From: Lentisphaerota bacterium
GTDB lineage: Bacteria > Verrucomicrobiota > Lentisphaeria > Oligosphaerales > JABHEG01
Length of the DNA stretch: 64,000 nt
Assembly (NCBI GenBank): GCA_018676675.1
Contig: JABHEG010000280.1
Coordinates: 1 to 64,000 of the forward strand
Reading direction: 5' to 3'
A program made the position numbers and the translations under genes. The notes beneath the pieces are model-generated. The model ran no database searches and was not told where the DNA came from. It saw only the letters and a program-made list of their open reading frames with translations. Below are positions 37,238-48,100 of the stretch, piece by piece. Each line of letters begins with the position of its first letter. Position 1 is the first letter of the stretch.

Positions 37238-37243
37238 GGGGCG

Positions 37244-37249
37244 CCTCCT
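37244..37249 (-). promoter_or_regulatory. Ribosome-binding site of the M6 giant
   Basis: The minus strand reads AGGAGG six bases before the ATG at 37237. It sets the start of the M6 giant: the protein then begins MKAISLLLNSL and runs into a hydrophobic signal core at about residues 37-55. Confidence 0.85.
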
Positions 37250-37564
37250 ATAGCGAGCACATTTTTCCTGTGTTCTAACCGTGGAAATGCAACTGATCAG
37301 CCCCCGGTCACGCGTCGCGCGGCTGAGCCGCCGGGAACGCGAATCGGCGTTAGGAGCCTGAGGGGATGAATCGCTGTGTTGCATAGTTCTCAACCTCACA
37401 AGAGCGGTCCAACACCGGCTGCACAGGCAGCCGTGCCGGACACCGCATTGCAGAAAAAACCTACCAGCCGCCGCCGATCAGTCCGAGGCGTTGCGGTTGG
37501 GGCATGGATCAGGGGATCTGTCACCATCGAGAGGGCGGAATCGGCCACCGTGCCGAACAAACAG

Positions 37565-37603
37565 GTCAGCCACGGACCCCTCCGTAGGAGGGGTCCGTGG
37601 CTG
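37565..37603 (-). promoter_or_regulatory. Perfect 18-bp hairpin in the leader of the M6 giant
   Basis: The plus-strand arms are TCAGCCACGGACCCCTCC and GGAGGGGTCCGTGGCTGA around a GTA loop, an 18-bp stem with no mismatch. It lies about 330 bases upstream of the start codon and about 160 bases downstream of the start point predicted from the sigma-54 site. It is followed on the minus strand by CCTGTTTGTTCGG, only weakly U-rich, so it could be an imperfect intrinsic terminator or attenuator, a stability element, or a palindromic repeat. The matching hairpin before the C10 giant argues for a shared role. Confidence 0.85.
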
Positions 37604-37770
37604 ATGACAATCACACTCTTCTCTCTGTTGGGGCGAACCCGCGTCATTCAAATCTCCGGCTCAGCATTTCAGCTGGCGCCTGCTTCCGGCTTGCGCCGTC
37701 AGCTTCTCTCCATAACCAGGCCTAAGCCCGGGTAAGCGTCCAGTCAGTTGACGCCTGCGTCGTAGTCAAA

Positions 37771-37786
37771 AGCATGTTCCGTGCCA
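37771..37786 (-). promoter_or_regulatory. Predicted sigma-54 (-24/-12) promoter of the M6 giant
   Basis: The minus strand reads TGGCACGGAACATGCT. This has the exact TGGCACG -24 box, N4, then ATGCT against the consensus TTGCW, with GG and GC separated by ten bases as sigma-54 requires. It lies about 180 bases after the stop of the C10 giant and would start transcription near 37760, giving a leader of about 520 bases. The same arrangement precedes the C10 giant. Sigma-54 promoters need an enhancer-binding activator, which is not in the window. Confidence 0.75.
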
Positions 37787-37964
37787 TCTATTCAAGGCGG
37801 AAAGCCGTCAAACCCGGTCCTTTTTTACGAAAAACGGTCTCACTTTTGACAAACTCAGAATCTACTGGGGATATCCACGCATAGCAAGCCGGGTTCGAGG
37901 CTGTGGAACTCGGCCCGCGGTGCGGTGCGGCAAATGTTCTTGTTTCCGGAGTTTCTGTCTTCTC

Positions 37965-39150
37965 CTAGCGTCGCTGTACGGGGCCCCAGATGTCTGTGAC
38001 TTTGGTGCTGAACACCCAGAAGCCCTCAAGAATGGGGCAAGCTGTCGCGCTGTCGTCGGGGCGGTAGTAGCCCTCACCGGTTCGCCAGCCCCAGCAGGCG
38101 AGGACGTCAACGTCATCCACGGGATTCGGGACGTCGACGGCCGGCCCAACGAGGTTCCAGCCCGGCTGGAGACTAACGGTACTGTCAGCGACGGCAACGC
38201 CGGATAGAGACAGGGTTACGGCCGCGTCAGAGTAGACCCAGTAGCCGACCTTGGGCTCAAGCGTCGTCGGCGCTGCGTAGCCGGTTCCCGGAACCCAGGC
38301 GTATACGGCATACACGTGGGCATTGCCGAGGAAAGCCGACTGTGAGGCATCATCAAGCTCCAATGGGAAGCTGACGAGGTTCCAGCCGGTTGCAAGTACG
38401 ACATCCGCGGCTGTGGACCGTGTCACCGAGAGCAGGAAGCGATAGACGACCAGAGCCTGCGTGGCATTGTCGAGGGCCTGTGTCTCGACAGCAGTCATAT
38501 CGACAGCAGCGCCGGACGGACGGAAGTCAGCGTCAGCCGGTGTCAACGTCGTGTAGAACCCAGGCATGAGGTCATCGCTGTCCCAGACCAAGGCCCATGT
38601 CTCCCGGGTGCTACCCGCGGGAACGGCAACTTCGAGTTTCCAGATGTTGTCTTCACCCAGCGGCCTGAAGTCATCGTTGAGCTTGCTGCCGGTATCCAAC
38701 AGGAAGTACGCTTCATCGCCATCCGGGCCATTCGGTGCGGCGAGGAAGTCGCCGTCTGCCGCCACGAATCCTGCGCTGGCGCCCGGCTTGGCTCCGAACA
38801 TCAACGAACGGTAGGCCGTGCCGCCTCGAGTTACGGCAATCGCGGTCTCGAATCCGCCGACCGTCAGGGTGACCGTTGCGGCAGCCGACGTCAGTTCACC
38901 GTCAGTGACGGTAAAGGTGAAGGTGTCGGTTCCGGTGTAGTCGGTGTCAGGCGTGTAGGTCACGGTTGCGATCCGCGACGCCGGGGTCTGCGAGTCGAGG
39001 GTGAGGGTCCCATTCTCCGGGTAGCCCTGCTGGCCGGATGTCGGCACGGTGAAGTTCAAGTTGTCGCCGTCGGGGTCCGTGCCGCTCAGATCGAACGTGA
39101 TCGGCGTATTCTTGCCGGTGCTGGCCGAGGTCGCATTGGCGACTGGAGCG
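37965..39150 (-). other. C-terminal cadherin-like Ig domain and duplicated GWNLV domain
   Basis: Residues about 7,611-7,715 read as a cadherin-like bacterial Ig domain (NTPITFDLSGTDPDGDNLNF, YTPDTDYTGTDTFTFTVTDG). After a linker the chain ends in two copies of a short unit: GWNLVSFP (G7867) with YAWVPGTGYAAPTTLEPKVG and YWVYSD, and GWNLVGPA (G7942) with WGWRTGEGYYRPDD and FWVFST, 75 residues apart. This GWNLVSFP type is common at the ends of large secreted proteins of PVC and related phyla. Its role, possibly cell-surface retention, is not established. The protein ends in WGPVQRR with no membrane segment. Confidence 0.7.
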
Positions 39151-42100
39151 ACGTTCTGATCAACGATCTGGACTGTCAATGGCGTCCCATAGTCGGTGTC
39201 GGTGGTGTCAAGCGTTCCACCGCCGAGGATACTGAGGCCAAAACCGTCGGCCGACACGCTGAACTGGGCCTGTCCTTCGGCATCGGCCAGGAAGGTCAAC
39301 CTAGCATAGTGCACGGGGGTCTGGTACCCGTGCCCTCCGGTCGTGGTGAGTCCTCCGAGCTCGTCGATCTCGCCAGTTCCTGCACTCAAGGTCCCGCTGG
39401 TCGGCAGGGCGTTGTATGGAGCCTGGACTACCGCTGAACTGCTGAAGGTGCCGCTGTAGCTTACCAGATTATGCGAGAAACCAATATCAAGGGCTCCACC
39501 ACCGAGGCCGCGTGAATCAGCCACTTCGACGAACAGATCGACATCAAACGTTGTGCCAGCGTTCACTGCTCCAGATGGACCGACCATTGTTACCCATGCC
39601 TGTTCACCAGCACGAGCTGACGCCTTGCTCTTCACGATACTGCGCGAACTCCCGCGTCCCGGGTTGGGGTTGTAGAGCCCTATCAGGAGGACCAAGTCGT
39701 TGAAGTCGACATCATCGTCGTCATCCAAGTCGCAGGCGGGATTGAACGAGCCAGGATTGCCGGCCTCGGTCTGCCCGTACTGGCCGATGAAGACAGTCAA
39801 GTCGTCGAAGTCGACAACCTGATCGTTGCCAGCAACGTCCCCGGGCATGGGTTCATCGTCGACTATGCCAAGAGCGACGTTCTGGACGCCGTTCTCCGTG
39901 ACGATTCCGCTGCTCGTGGTCACTGCTGCAATGTCGACCTCGACAGTTTTCGCGCCCTGGTAGACATCGTTGTCGATATTAGAGACGGTAATCTCGCCCT
40001 GGAGCTGGCCGGCGGCAATCTCGATTGTGTTCCCGGAGGCTGTGTAGTCTGTATCCCTGACAGCCGTTCCTGAGTAGGCCAGCTGCACTGTGACCGTTTC
40101 CGCAGCGGGAGATGCGAGTGTGGCACGCACGGTGTAGTTGCCCCCATTCTCGCTTGCCACCTCGTTGCCGACAGCGGCAAGACTAACCGTTGTTGTGGTC
40201 TTGATCTGTATGGGCTGACCGTAATCGACAAGATTCACCGGCACGACCCCAACGGGTGGCGTGAGGGCCAAACCAACCGTGCTTGCACTGGCATGCAGAG
40301 CTGCGGTTCCCGCGGTATCGGCAGTGAAGCGGAGTGTGGCGTAGAGGACGCCCAGTCCTGCGCCTTCTCCGAAGCCACTTGGCGCGTTCGGGTCATTGGG
40401 GTCTTGCACATATATGCCACCCAACTCATCAATGAGGCCCGCTCCATTGTCGGGTGCCCCACTCACGATGGCCTCGAAGTCGTCTGCCAGAACAGTAGCG
40501 GGATTGAAAGGCGCATCGTACTCGAAATCGAGGATAGCGGTATCGAAGTGGATGTCGATCGGGCCACCGCGGAAGCCGTTGGCCTGACTGCTGTTCTCCC
40601 GCACGTAGACCTGCACCGTAAACTCGTCTCCGACATTGACGGTAGAACGTGAGCTTGGTCCCACGAGGGTCACGATCGCGGGGGCCTCGTCATAGTAAGT
40701 GACTTCGTTGTCCGCGATGCCGGATGCCAGGCTGAGGTTCCCTGCTTCATCGGTGGCGACCGCGGCCGCCAGTGCTGCGATGACGGTGCCATCGGTCGTC
40801 ATGCCCGACGCAGCAACCTGGTACTTTGTTCCATCGTTCGGAGCAATCTCCGTGACGACGTCGGTATTCGCTCCCGCCGTACCGGTCAGGCTGACATCTC
40901 CGGTAGCGAAGCCAACAACCGGTTCGCTGAACAGCACGGTGAAGAGGATCGTGTCGGCGATGGTCGGATCGCTCTGAGTGAGTGCCTCCTCAACCGTCAC
41001 CGTCGGGGCCTGCAGGTCAATAGTGAGCTCGTCACTGGTCGCATCGCTGCCAACATTGCCGGCGGCATCGGTTGCCGTGACAGCCACCTCATGGTCAGCC
41101 TCACCGAGGGCTGGGGCCACCGTGTCGTCGGCCAGCGTCCAGGTCCCATCGCCGTTGTTTGTGGCGGGATAGGCGTTGCCTCCAACGGTCACTGAGATCG
41201 TCGCGGCGACATCATCGACCGTCCCGCTGAGGGCCGGCGTGGTGTCGTTCGTGGGAAGGGGGTCTACGGTGACGACGGGCACGTCCAGATCTATCACGTA
41301 TGTGCTATCCAGGACCGTCCCGCGGTTGCTCAACGCGTCGTAGGAGACGGCCTTGAGATTGACCGACGTGACAGCATCAGCCACACCGTTGATCGCGATT
41401 GTTCCGCCAGCGTAGGGGGTGCTGCCTGTGTCGGGTTCGCTGCCGTCGAGGGTGTAATACGTGGCATTCGCATCACCCACGGGGGTGAGAGTGACGTTCT
41501 GATTCGCCATGAACGGTCCGGCGGCTGCCAAGGGGCTCGGTACAGGCGCGGCCGGTCCTGCCTTGTCAAAGGTGTAAGCCACACTGCCTTCCGCCCCGAG
41601 GTTGCCGTGGGTGTCGTAGGATGCGGCTTTCACGGTCACCACGGCCCCGTCAGCGCCATCGACGCTCGGCTTGCTCCCGGCACTGTAAAGGGACTTGGTG
41701 TCATCGGGCGCCGATCCGTCAATGGTATAGTAGGTGGAGACCGTCCCACCAGCCGGGGTGATGGTGACCTCTTGAGCGCTGGCGTAGCTGCCGGTGCCCG
41801 GGCTCAATGCCGGGGCGGCCGGTCCGACCTTGTCGAACGTGTAAGTCACACCAGCCACGGTCCCGCTGTTGCCGGCGGCGTCATACGAAATGGCGCGGAA
41901 TTGCACCTGGCCTTGATCCGCGGCATCGACCACAGGCTTGTTCCCGGGATCGTAGGGTGTATCGCCACTGTCCGGGACGTCGCCGTTGGTCGTGTAATAC
42001 GTTGCCGCAGCATCACCCGGAGGCGTGATGGTCACCGTCTGAGCCGGCCCGTAGGTTCCGGTGGCGGGGCTGATGCCGGGCGCGGTTGGGCCGGCCTTAT

Positions 42101-45100
42101 CGAACGTCCAGACGGCCGCCGCCTCAGTCCCAAGATTGCCGTGTTGGTCGTAGGAAGCCGCCCTGACCGTCATCACCGTGCCATCGGCCGCGTCGAGCGA
42201 CGGCTTGTTGTCGTTGTCGTAGAGAACCCCGGTGTTGTCGGGCGCATTTCCATTGGTCGTGTAGTAGGTGGTGACGGCATCGCCAGCTGGAGTCAGAGTC
42301 AACGTCTGGGCCGTGTTATACGTGCCCGTTCCCGGGGCAATGCCAGGTGCAACCGTTCCCGCCTTGTCGAAGGTGTATGTCACCGTGGTCGTCGCACCGA
42401 GGTTCTGGTGCGCGTCGTAACTGGCGACCTTGACAACAACGACAGCGCCGTCGGCGCCGTCGATCGAGGGCCTGTTGCCATCGTTGTAAAGCATGGCCGT
42501 GTTGTCTGGGGCACTGCCATCGATGGTGTAGTAGCTGGAAACGGCACCCGCTGCCGGCGTCACGACCAGCGTCTGGGCGACGCCATAGGTCCCGGTCACG
42601 GGCGCTACGCCGGGAGCATCCGGGCCGACTTTGTCGAACTCGTAGACGGCTGCGGTCACTGGACTCATGTTCCCGGTCGCGTCGTAGGAGACGGCTCGGA
42701 AGTCCACACTCCCACCGTCAGCCGCATCGACTATGGGCTTGTTGCCCGCATCGTAGAGGGTGTCGCCGTCATCAGGGTCAGCCCCAACGATTGAGTAATA
42801 GGTTGCGACAGCATCTCCCGCCACCGTCAGGGTCACCGTCTGAGCGGCGTTGTAGGTTCCGGCTACCGGATCGATTCCGGGCGCGTCCGGACCGGCCTTG
42901 TCGAAGGTGTAGATGACGCTTGCGGCGGGGCCCAAGTTCCCGGCGGCGTCATAGGACGCGGCCTTCACCGTCAAGACCACGCCGTCAACTCCATCAATGC
43001 TGGGCTTGCTGCCGTCGTTGTAGAGCGAGCCGCCACTGTCCGGGTCACTGCCATCGGTGGTGTAGTACGTGGAGACGGCATCGCCGGCCGCGGTCAGCGT
43101 GAGTGTCTGAGCCGCCGTGTACGTTCCTGTTCCGGGAGCCATTCCGGGTGCCGCGGGACCGACCTTGTCAAACGTGTAGACGACCGTGGTTGTGGCCCCC
43201 AGATTCCCGTACTGGTCATAGGATGCCGCCTTGACCGTGATGACAGCGCCATCCGCGCCATCGATTGACGGCTTGGCGCCGTCGTTGTACACACTCTTGG
43301 TGTTGTCTGGAGCGCTGCCGTCGGTGGTGTAGTAGGTAGCGTCGGCATCCCCTGCCGGCGTGACGGTCACGGTCTGGGCGCTGTTGTAGGTGGCCGTCCC
43401 CGGGGCGATGCCCGGCGCGTTCGGCCCGAGCTTATCGAACGTGTAAATCTCAGTGGTTATGCCACTGGCGTTGCCGGCCGCATCGTATGAAATGACCTTG
43501 AATGTCACTGCTCCGCCGTCTGCGGCGTCGACGGTGGGCTTGTTGCCTGCGTCGTACAACGTGTCATTGCTGTCAGGATCGCTGGCATCGGTTGTGTAGT
43601 AGCTTGCCGCTACACCCGCTGCAGGGGTGACCGTAAGTGTCTGGACCGAACTGAAGGTCCCTCCTGCGGGGTCTACAGCCGGGGCTGCCGGGGCTGCCTG
43701 GTCCAACGTTGCGGTGGAAGAATCAGTTGTCGCTGTGACGGTCTCGAGTTCCGGATGCCAAAGCTGGACGGAGAAGGTCACCAAGCCGTCGGCGTAGGTG
43801 CCTGCTGCAAGCGTGATCGTGGCGGTCCAGGTCAGGTTGTCTCCCGAGGCAACGACGACGCTTCCTCCTGGAACTGGCGTCGCGCCGACAGCGGCAGTGA
43901 CCACAGGGGTCGTACCTTGCTCCTCACGGGCCACAAATGTAAGCACGGCGTCCCCGCCGGCAGGCACGCCCGCCGGAGCGATGCTGACCGACGACAGGAT
44001 GGATTGAGGTGTCGTGACCGTCACGCCGTCGCTCTGGGCGATGGCTGAAACGTTACCCGCCTGATCGACAGACCGCACCTGGATGTGGTACGACTCGGCG
44101 TCGGCCATAGCAGCCGGGGAGGCCACTTCGACGGCGGTGGCCGGTGTATCAAGCCAGCCAGTGACCAACTCAATGTCCCGAAGGTATTCGGTTCCGGTCC
44201 TGAACTGCCCGGCTACGAGTCCACCGTAGGCCAGAATGGTGCCATCGTCGAAGAACGCGAGCTGGTGTGACGCCCGAGTATCGTTAAGACTGTCAACGGC
44301 AGACCACGTGTCACTCGCGGGGTCATACTCTTCCGCTGTCTTGACAAGTGTGGCGGTCGCATCCAGACCACCAACGGCGATCACCGTTCCGGTGCTCTCA
44401 CGCCACACGGCCGCGTGCGACGTTCTCCCGCTTGCGGTCATCGGGGCAACGGTTTGCCACTGGTTGGTGGGCACGTCATAGCGCTCAACGCTGTTCAGTC
44501 TGTTGCTGTTCCGTCCACCAACGACAAGAACGTCCCCATCGTCAAGAAGAACGGCGGCGAACTGGGACCGTTCGGCGGCCATCGGGCTCTTGGCCACACA
44601 GGTGCTCGTGGCCGGATCGAAGAGATCGACGCCGCCGCTGTACGTGCTGCTTCCGCTCTGACCACCAATGATCAACCAGGTGCCATCACCCAGGACCAAA
44701 GTCTGTGCGTAGGCTCTGGCCGGTGACAACATCTGTCCTGCAAGCGTGGTCACCGTCGCGGTTTCAGCCCCCAAGTCGAGAGCGGTAATCTGCTCGATGG
44801 AACTGAGGTAGGCGGTGGCTGTACGCCCTCCCAGGAACCAAGCGGTACCGGCCGCAACGTCCACCACCATCGAGGCATCTGTTCGAGGCTGGGCGAGGGT
44901 TGTGGTGAGTTCCGTCCAGGTGGCGTTGGCGGGATCGTAGACCTCGATGGAATCCAGTGCAACACTGTAAGCCATGCCTCCTGCCACCACAATCCTGCCC
45001 TGTGCGTCCAGAACGCAAGCACTGGCTCCATATCGAGCCTGGTTGAGGGAGCCGGTGTCCGTCCACTCACCGGTTGAGTGGTCGTAGATCTCGACCGACG

Positions 45101-48100
45101 CCAGTGGGGTGCTGCCGTTCCAGCCGCCAATAACCATGATCCGGTTCTCGTCCAGGCGCACGGACGCAAAGCGGTTCCGGGGAACGTTCAGTTCTCCCGC
45201 CGGTTCAGAGCCAGCGTCTGAATCGACCCAGCCGCTGCTAACGTTGTCGAGTCCGGTGATGATACGGTACTGGTAGTTGGCGATGCCGGACGTTGCGTCT
45301 GTGGCGGCATCCCAGGCGGCTTGCAGCTTGGTGGTGCTGTTGGTCAGGTCGGAATCGACTGAGACGTTGTCGTTGCTGATGTCATTAACCGCGACATCTC
45401 GAAGCCCGTGCATGGTAGGCGAGGTAAGGTCGACGGTCACGCCATTCGAGTAGGCGACATCACTTTCGTTGTTCACGCCATCGAGGGCCTTAACCCCAAC
45501 GTAGTAGCGGTCGGTGTCGACGAGCACACCTGCGCCGAGGACGACGCTTGCGCTCCTGGCCACACCAACGTCGGTGAACGCCTGAACTTCCTGGTCGGCG
45601 TCTCCATCACCGAGGAAGTCGTAGTCACCGACCACCTTGAAGATTGCCCACTGATAAGTCAGGCCGAGATTGGCCGGATTCCCACTTGCCTGAGCGGACC
45701 CGCCATCCGGGTCTGCGGGTGGCTCGCCGTCCGCGAAGACGCCCCAGTTGGCGCTCACCAGAACGGCCGAATTGCTCCAGGTGATATCTACACCCGTTCC
45801 GTCTGCGACCGTGTCGCTCTTGGTTGGGTTCGTCCCGTCCACGGTAAAGCCATCGGAGAGCTGCTGCCCGATGGGATTATCCCCGACGTCGAGTGCCCGA
45901 ATCCAGGTCTTATACGTGTGGCCGTCGGTCAAGGTCAGCCCGGCACTCGTAGCGGCGGTGGCCAAGGGATTGCCACCGGGGGTGTTCACCCACGTGGTGT
46001 CATCGCCGATCACCCAACCGAGGGCGCCGATCGTCACGTCCTGAACACGCCATTGGTATTGGGCCGTGTCGATGCCGGAGTTGCTTTCAAGCCCGGTCCA
46101 GTTTGCGGAGACCACGTCAGTGCCATCGGCGGCATCGGCCTGAAAGTTGATGTCTGCAGCGACACCATCGTTGACCGTGCCTGTGGCCGGAACACTTGCC
46201 GAAGCGTAGATGTTGCGGGAGATCTCGACGACTTCGCCATCGGCGAATTCCACCTTCAGCACCAGGGTGTAGAGGAACTCACCCGCGAGGGCATCAGTGT
46301 CCGGGGTGAAGGTGCCGAGAAGCGCTGACGGATCCACGGCCGCGGTATCGGTTGCAAGTTGCCGGTTCCCGGCTGCATCAGGCAAAGCGTAGTCGCCGGA
46401 GGCCTGGCCATGCCCGTCAAGGAAGTAGAGCTTCCAATCGGTCAAGTAGGCGGCCGGAACACTGACCAGACCGTTCACGTTGATCGCCTGATCGCCGGTA
46501 TGAATCTGCGCGCCATTGGGCACGGCGGGATCAAGCGCGACGCGGGCAGCCAGCGAGGCCACCGCGACAGCAGCGGTCTGGTCGTTTGCGGGGCCAACGA
46601 CGCCGGTTACCTGGTCGACGGCGGAAAAGGCCACCGTTGTCGTCGCATCGTCGACAGCGACAACATCACTTAGCGTCAGGATGGCCTGGTTGTAGTCATT
46701 GTCATCGTTCGGATACTCAGTAGCCACATTGACGGTCAATGTACTGTGCACGAAGTCGCCGGCGGCGATTGTCCCGTTCTGGACCTTCTCAGAGAAGGTT
46801 ACGAGAACGCTGTTGGCAGTCAGCATTTCAGCGGTCACGATGGCCGGTCCGGCTGCATCGGTTATGCTCGAAGGACCGCCGTCAGGTGGGAGGACGTTCA
46901 TGGCGGGACTGCGATCTGCAATGTGGCCTGCTCCAGCATCGTCGTAGGCCAACGTCGGCTCCGTGCCGCCATCGACACCAGTGGAGACCGTGCTGGAATC
47001 AACGACCAGCGTCAAGGTGTACCCATCCGCACTGAGGGAAGGTGTTCCGGTCAGGTCGCCAAGAGCAGCTGCAAGATCCTCCTTTGCGAGTGTCCAGTCG
47101 CCGATCACGGCGCCATTCACCTGGGCTCGTTCGGAGAAGCGCGCGCTCAACGCATCAACTGTGCCGTCGAAGGGATCACTGTCGAGATACGTCCTGGCGA
47201 CGATCGCCGGAGGCGCGCCGTCGGTGGCACCCGTGAAGTCGGTCTGAGCCATGGTGTTACCAGGTGCATCCTCGAGCCCTCCCGCGGGAATATGGAGCTC
47301 GGGGATCGTCGTCCGGTGTGTCCCGGCCGTGTCCGTACTGACATTCGCGGGATCGCCATAACTGGTGCCGGTCGCGTCCGTGTTCCACGTTGCGGCAGCC
47401 ATCACAAAACGGACGGTGGCGTACCCGGTGGCAGCGGCGAGCGCACTACCATCCGGTTGCGTAACGGAGGCGAAGGCCTGCCCGCCACTGACCGTGATGG
47501 TGGCTGGATTGATCGTGTCGCTGATGACCGGCTCGGAGAATGTGACTTCGAGGATGCGGTCCGAGATTGTCCGAGCAGACACGACGTCCGGGGGAAGCGT
47601 GTCAATCTGGACTTTGGCGCCCGACAGCGCGCGCAACTCAGTGGCGTTGGGTGCAGGCCGCATGACGGCGAGGGCAGGAAGCGTCAAATCAGCGGCATTC
47701 GGGTCGGCGGCGCCGCCGGCATCAAGGGCCAGGTCCTCGATCGTTCCACCGTTGTGCTTGAGGGCCGTGTCCAGAGCAGTGCCACTGTACTCAAGGTAAC
47801 CGGGGCTTGGGATGACGCGATTGTGTCCCTGCAGGACCTCGTAGCTGAACTCAATGAACGCTGGGGTGGTTGCATTCACGCCGTCTGTGTAGACAGCATA
47901 GACAGCGTCCGCGGTGGCGCTGTTGGTGACCAGCAAGGTCAAAGTTGGCGTGCCTCCGGCTGCGCTCACATTCAGGTTCTCGGAGAACTGAGTACGCACA
48001 AACACGTAGTCGCCGACACCGAAGGTCTGGTCGACCTGAACAGCTCTGGCCGTGACGTTGAGTACTACCGGGGCGGTGCCGTCTGTAGTGTCCGTGAATT

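Larger units (their letters stand above)
37238..37964. other. Intergenic region between the two giants (727 bp)
   Basis: It contains the sigma-54 match, the 18-bp hairpin and the ribosome-binding site described separately. It also has an A/T-rich stretch just upstream of the promoter (about 37810-37860, with runs of six T and five A on the plus strand) and a short GC-rich palindrome GCGGC-TGA-GCCGC at 37319-37331. Short open frames here lack convincing start signals. No clear terminator was found right after the stop of the C10 giant. Confidence 0.7.

Noticed and set aside
37319..37331. A short GC-rich palindrome as a terminator
   Set aside because: Only a 5-bp stem, with no T-run on either side; it lies between the leader hairpin and the ribosome-binding site of the M6 giant.
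37396..37647. An 83-codon minus-strand open frame in the leader of the M6 giant
   Set aside because: It runs through the perfect hairpin, and its product has low-complexity composition and no ribosome-binding site. Its resemblance to a frame in the other leader (HGxLLRRxPWL) only reflects the shared hairpin.
37965..38100. A PEP-CTERM, LPXTG or type IX sorting signal at the end of the C10 giant
   Set aside because: The last residues (WGPVQRR) have neither a hydrophobic segment nor any of these motifs.
37862..38197. A minus-strand open frame overlapping the end of the C10 giant
   Set aside because: It is a frame-shifted shadow of the GWNLV-containing C-terminus.
41290..43715. A regular ~267-base period that could suggest a CRISPR or satellite array
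   Set aside because: The period equals 89 codons, stays in frame and encodes a recognisable protein domain.
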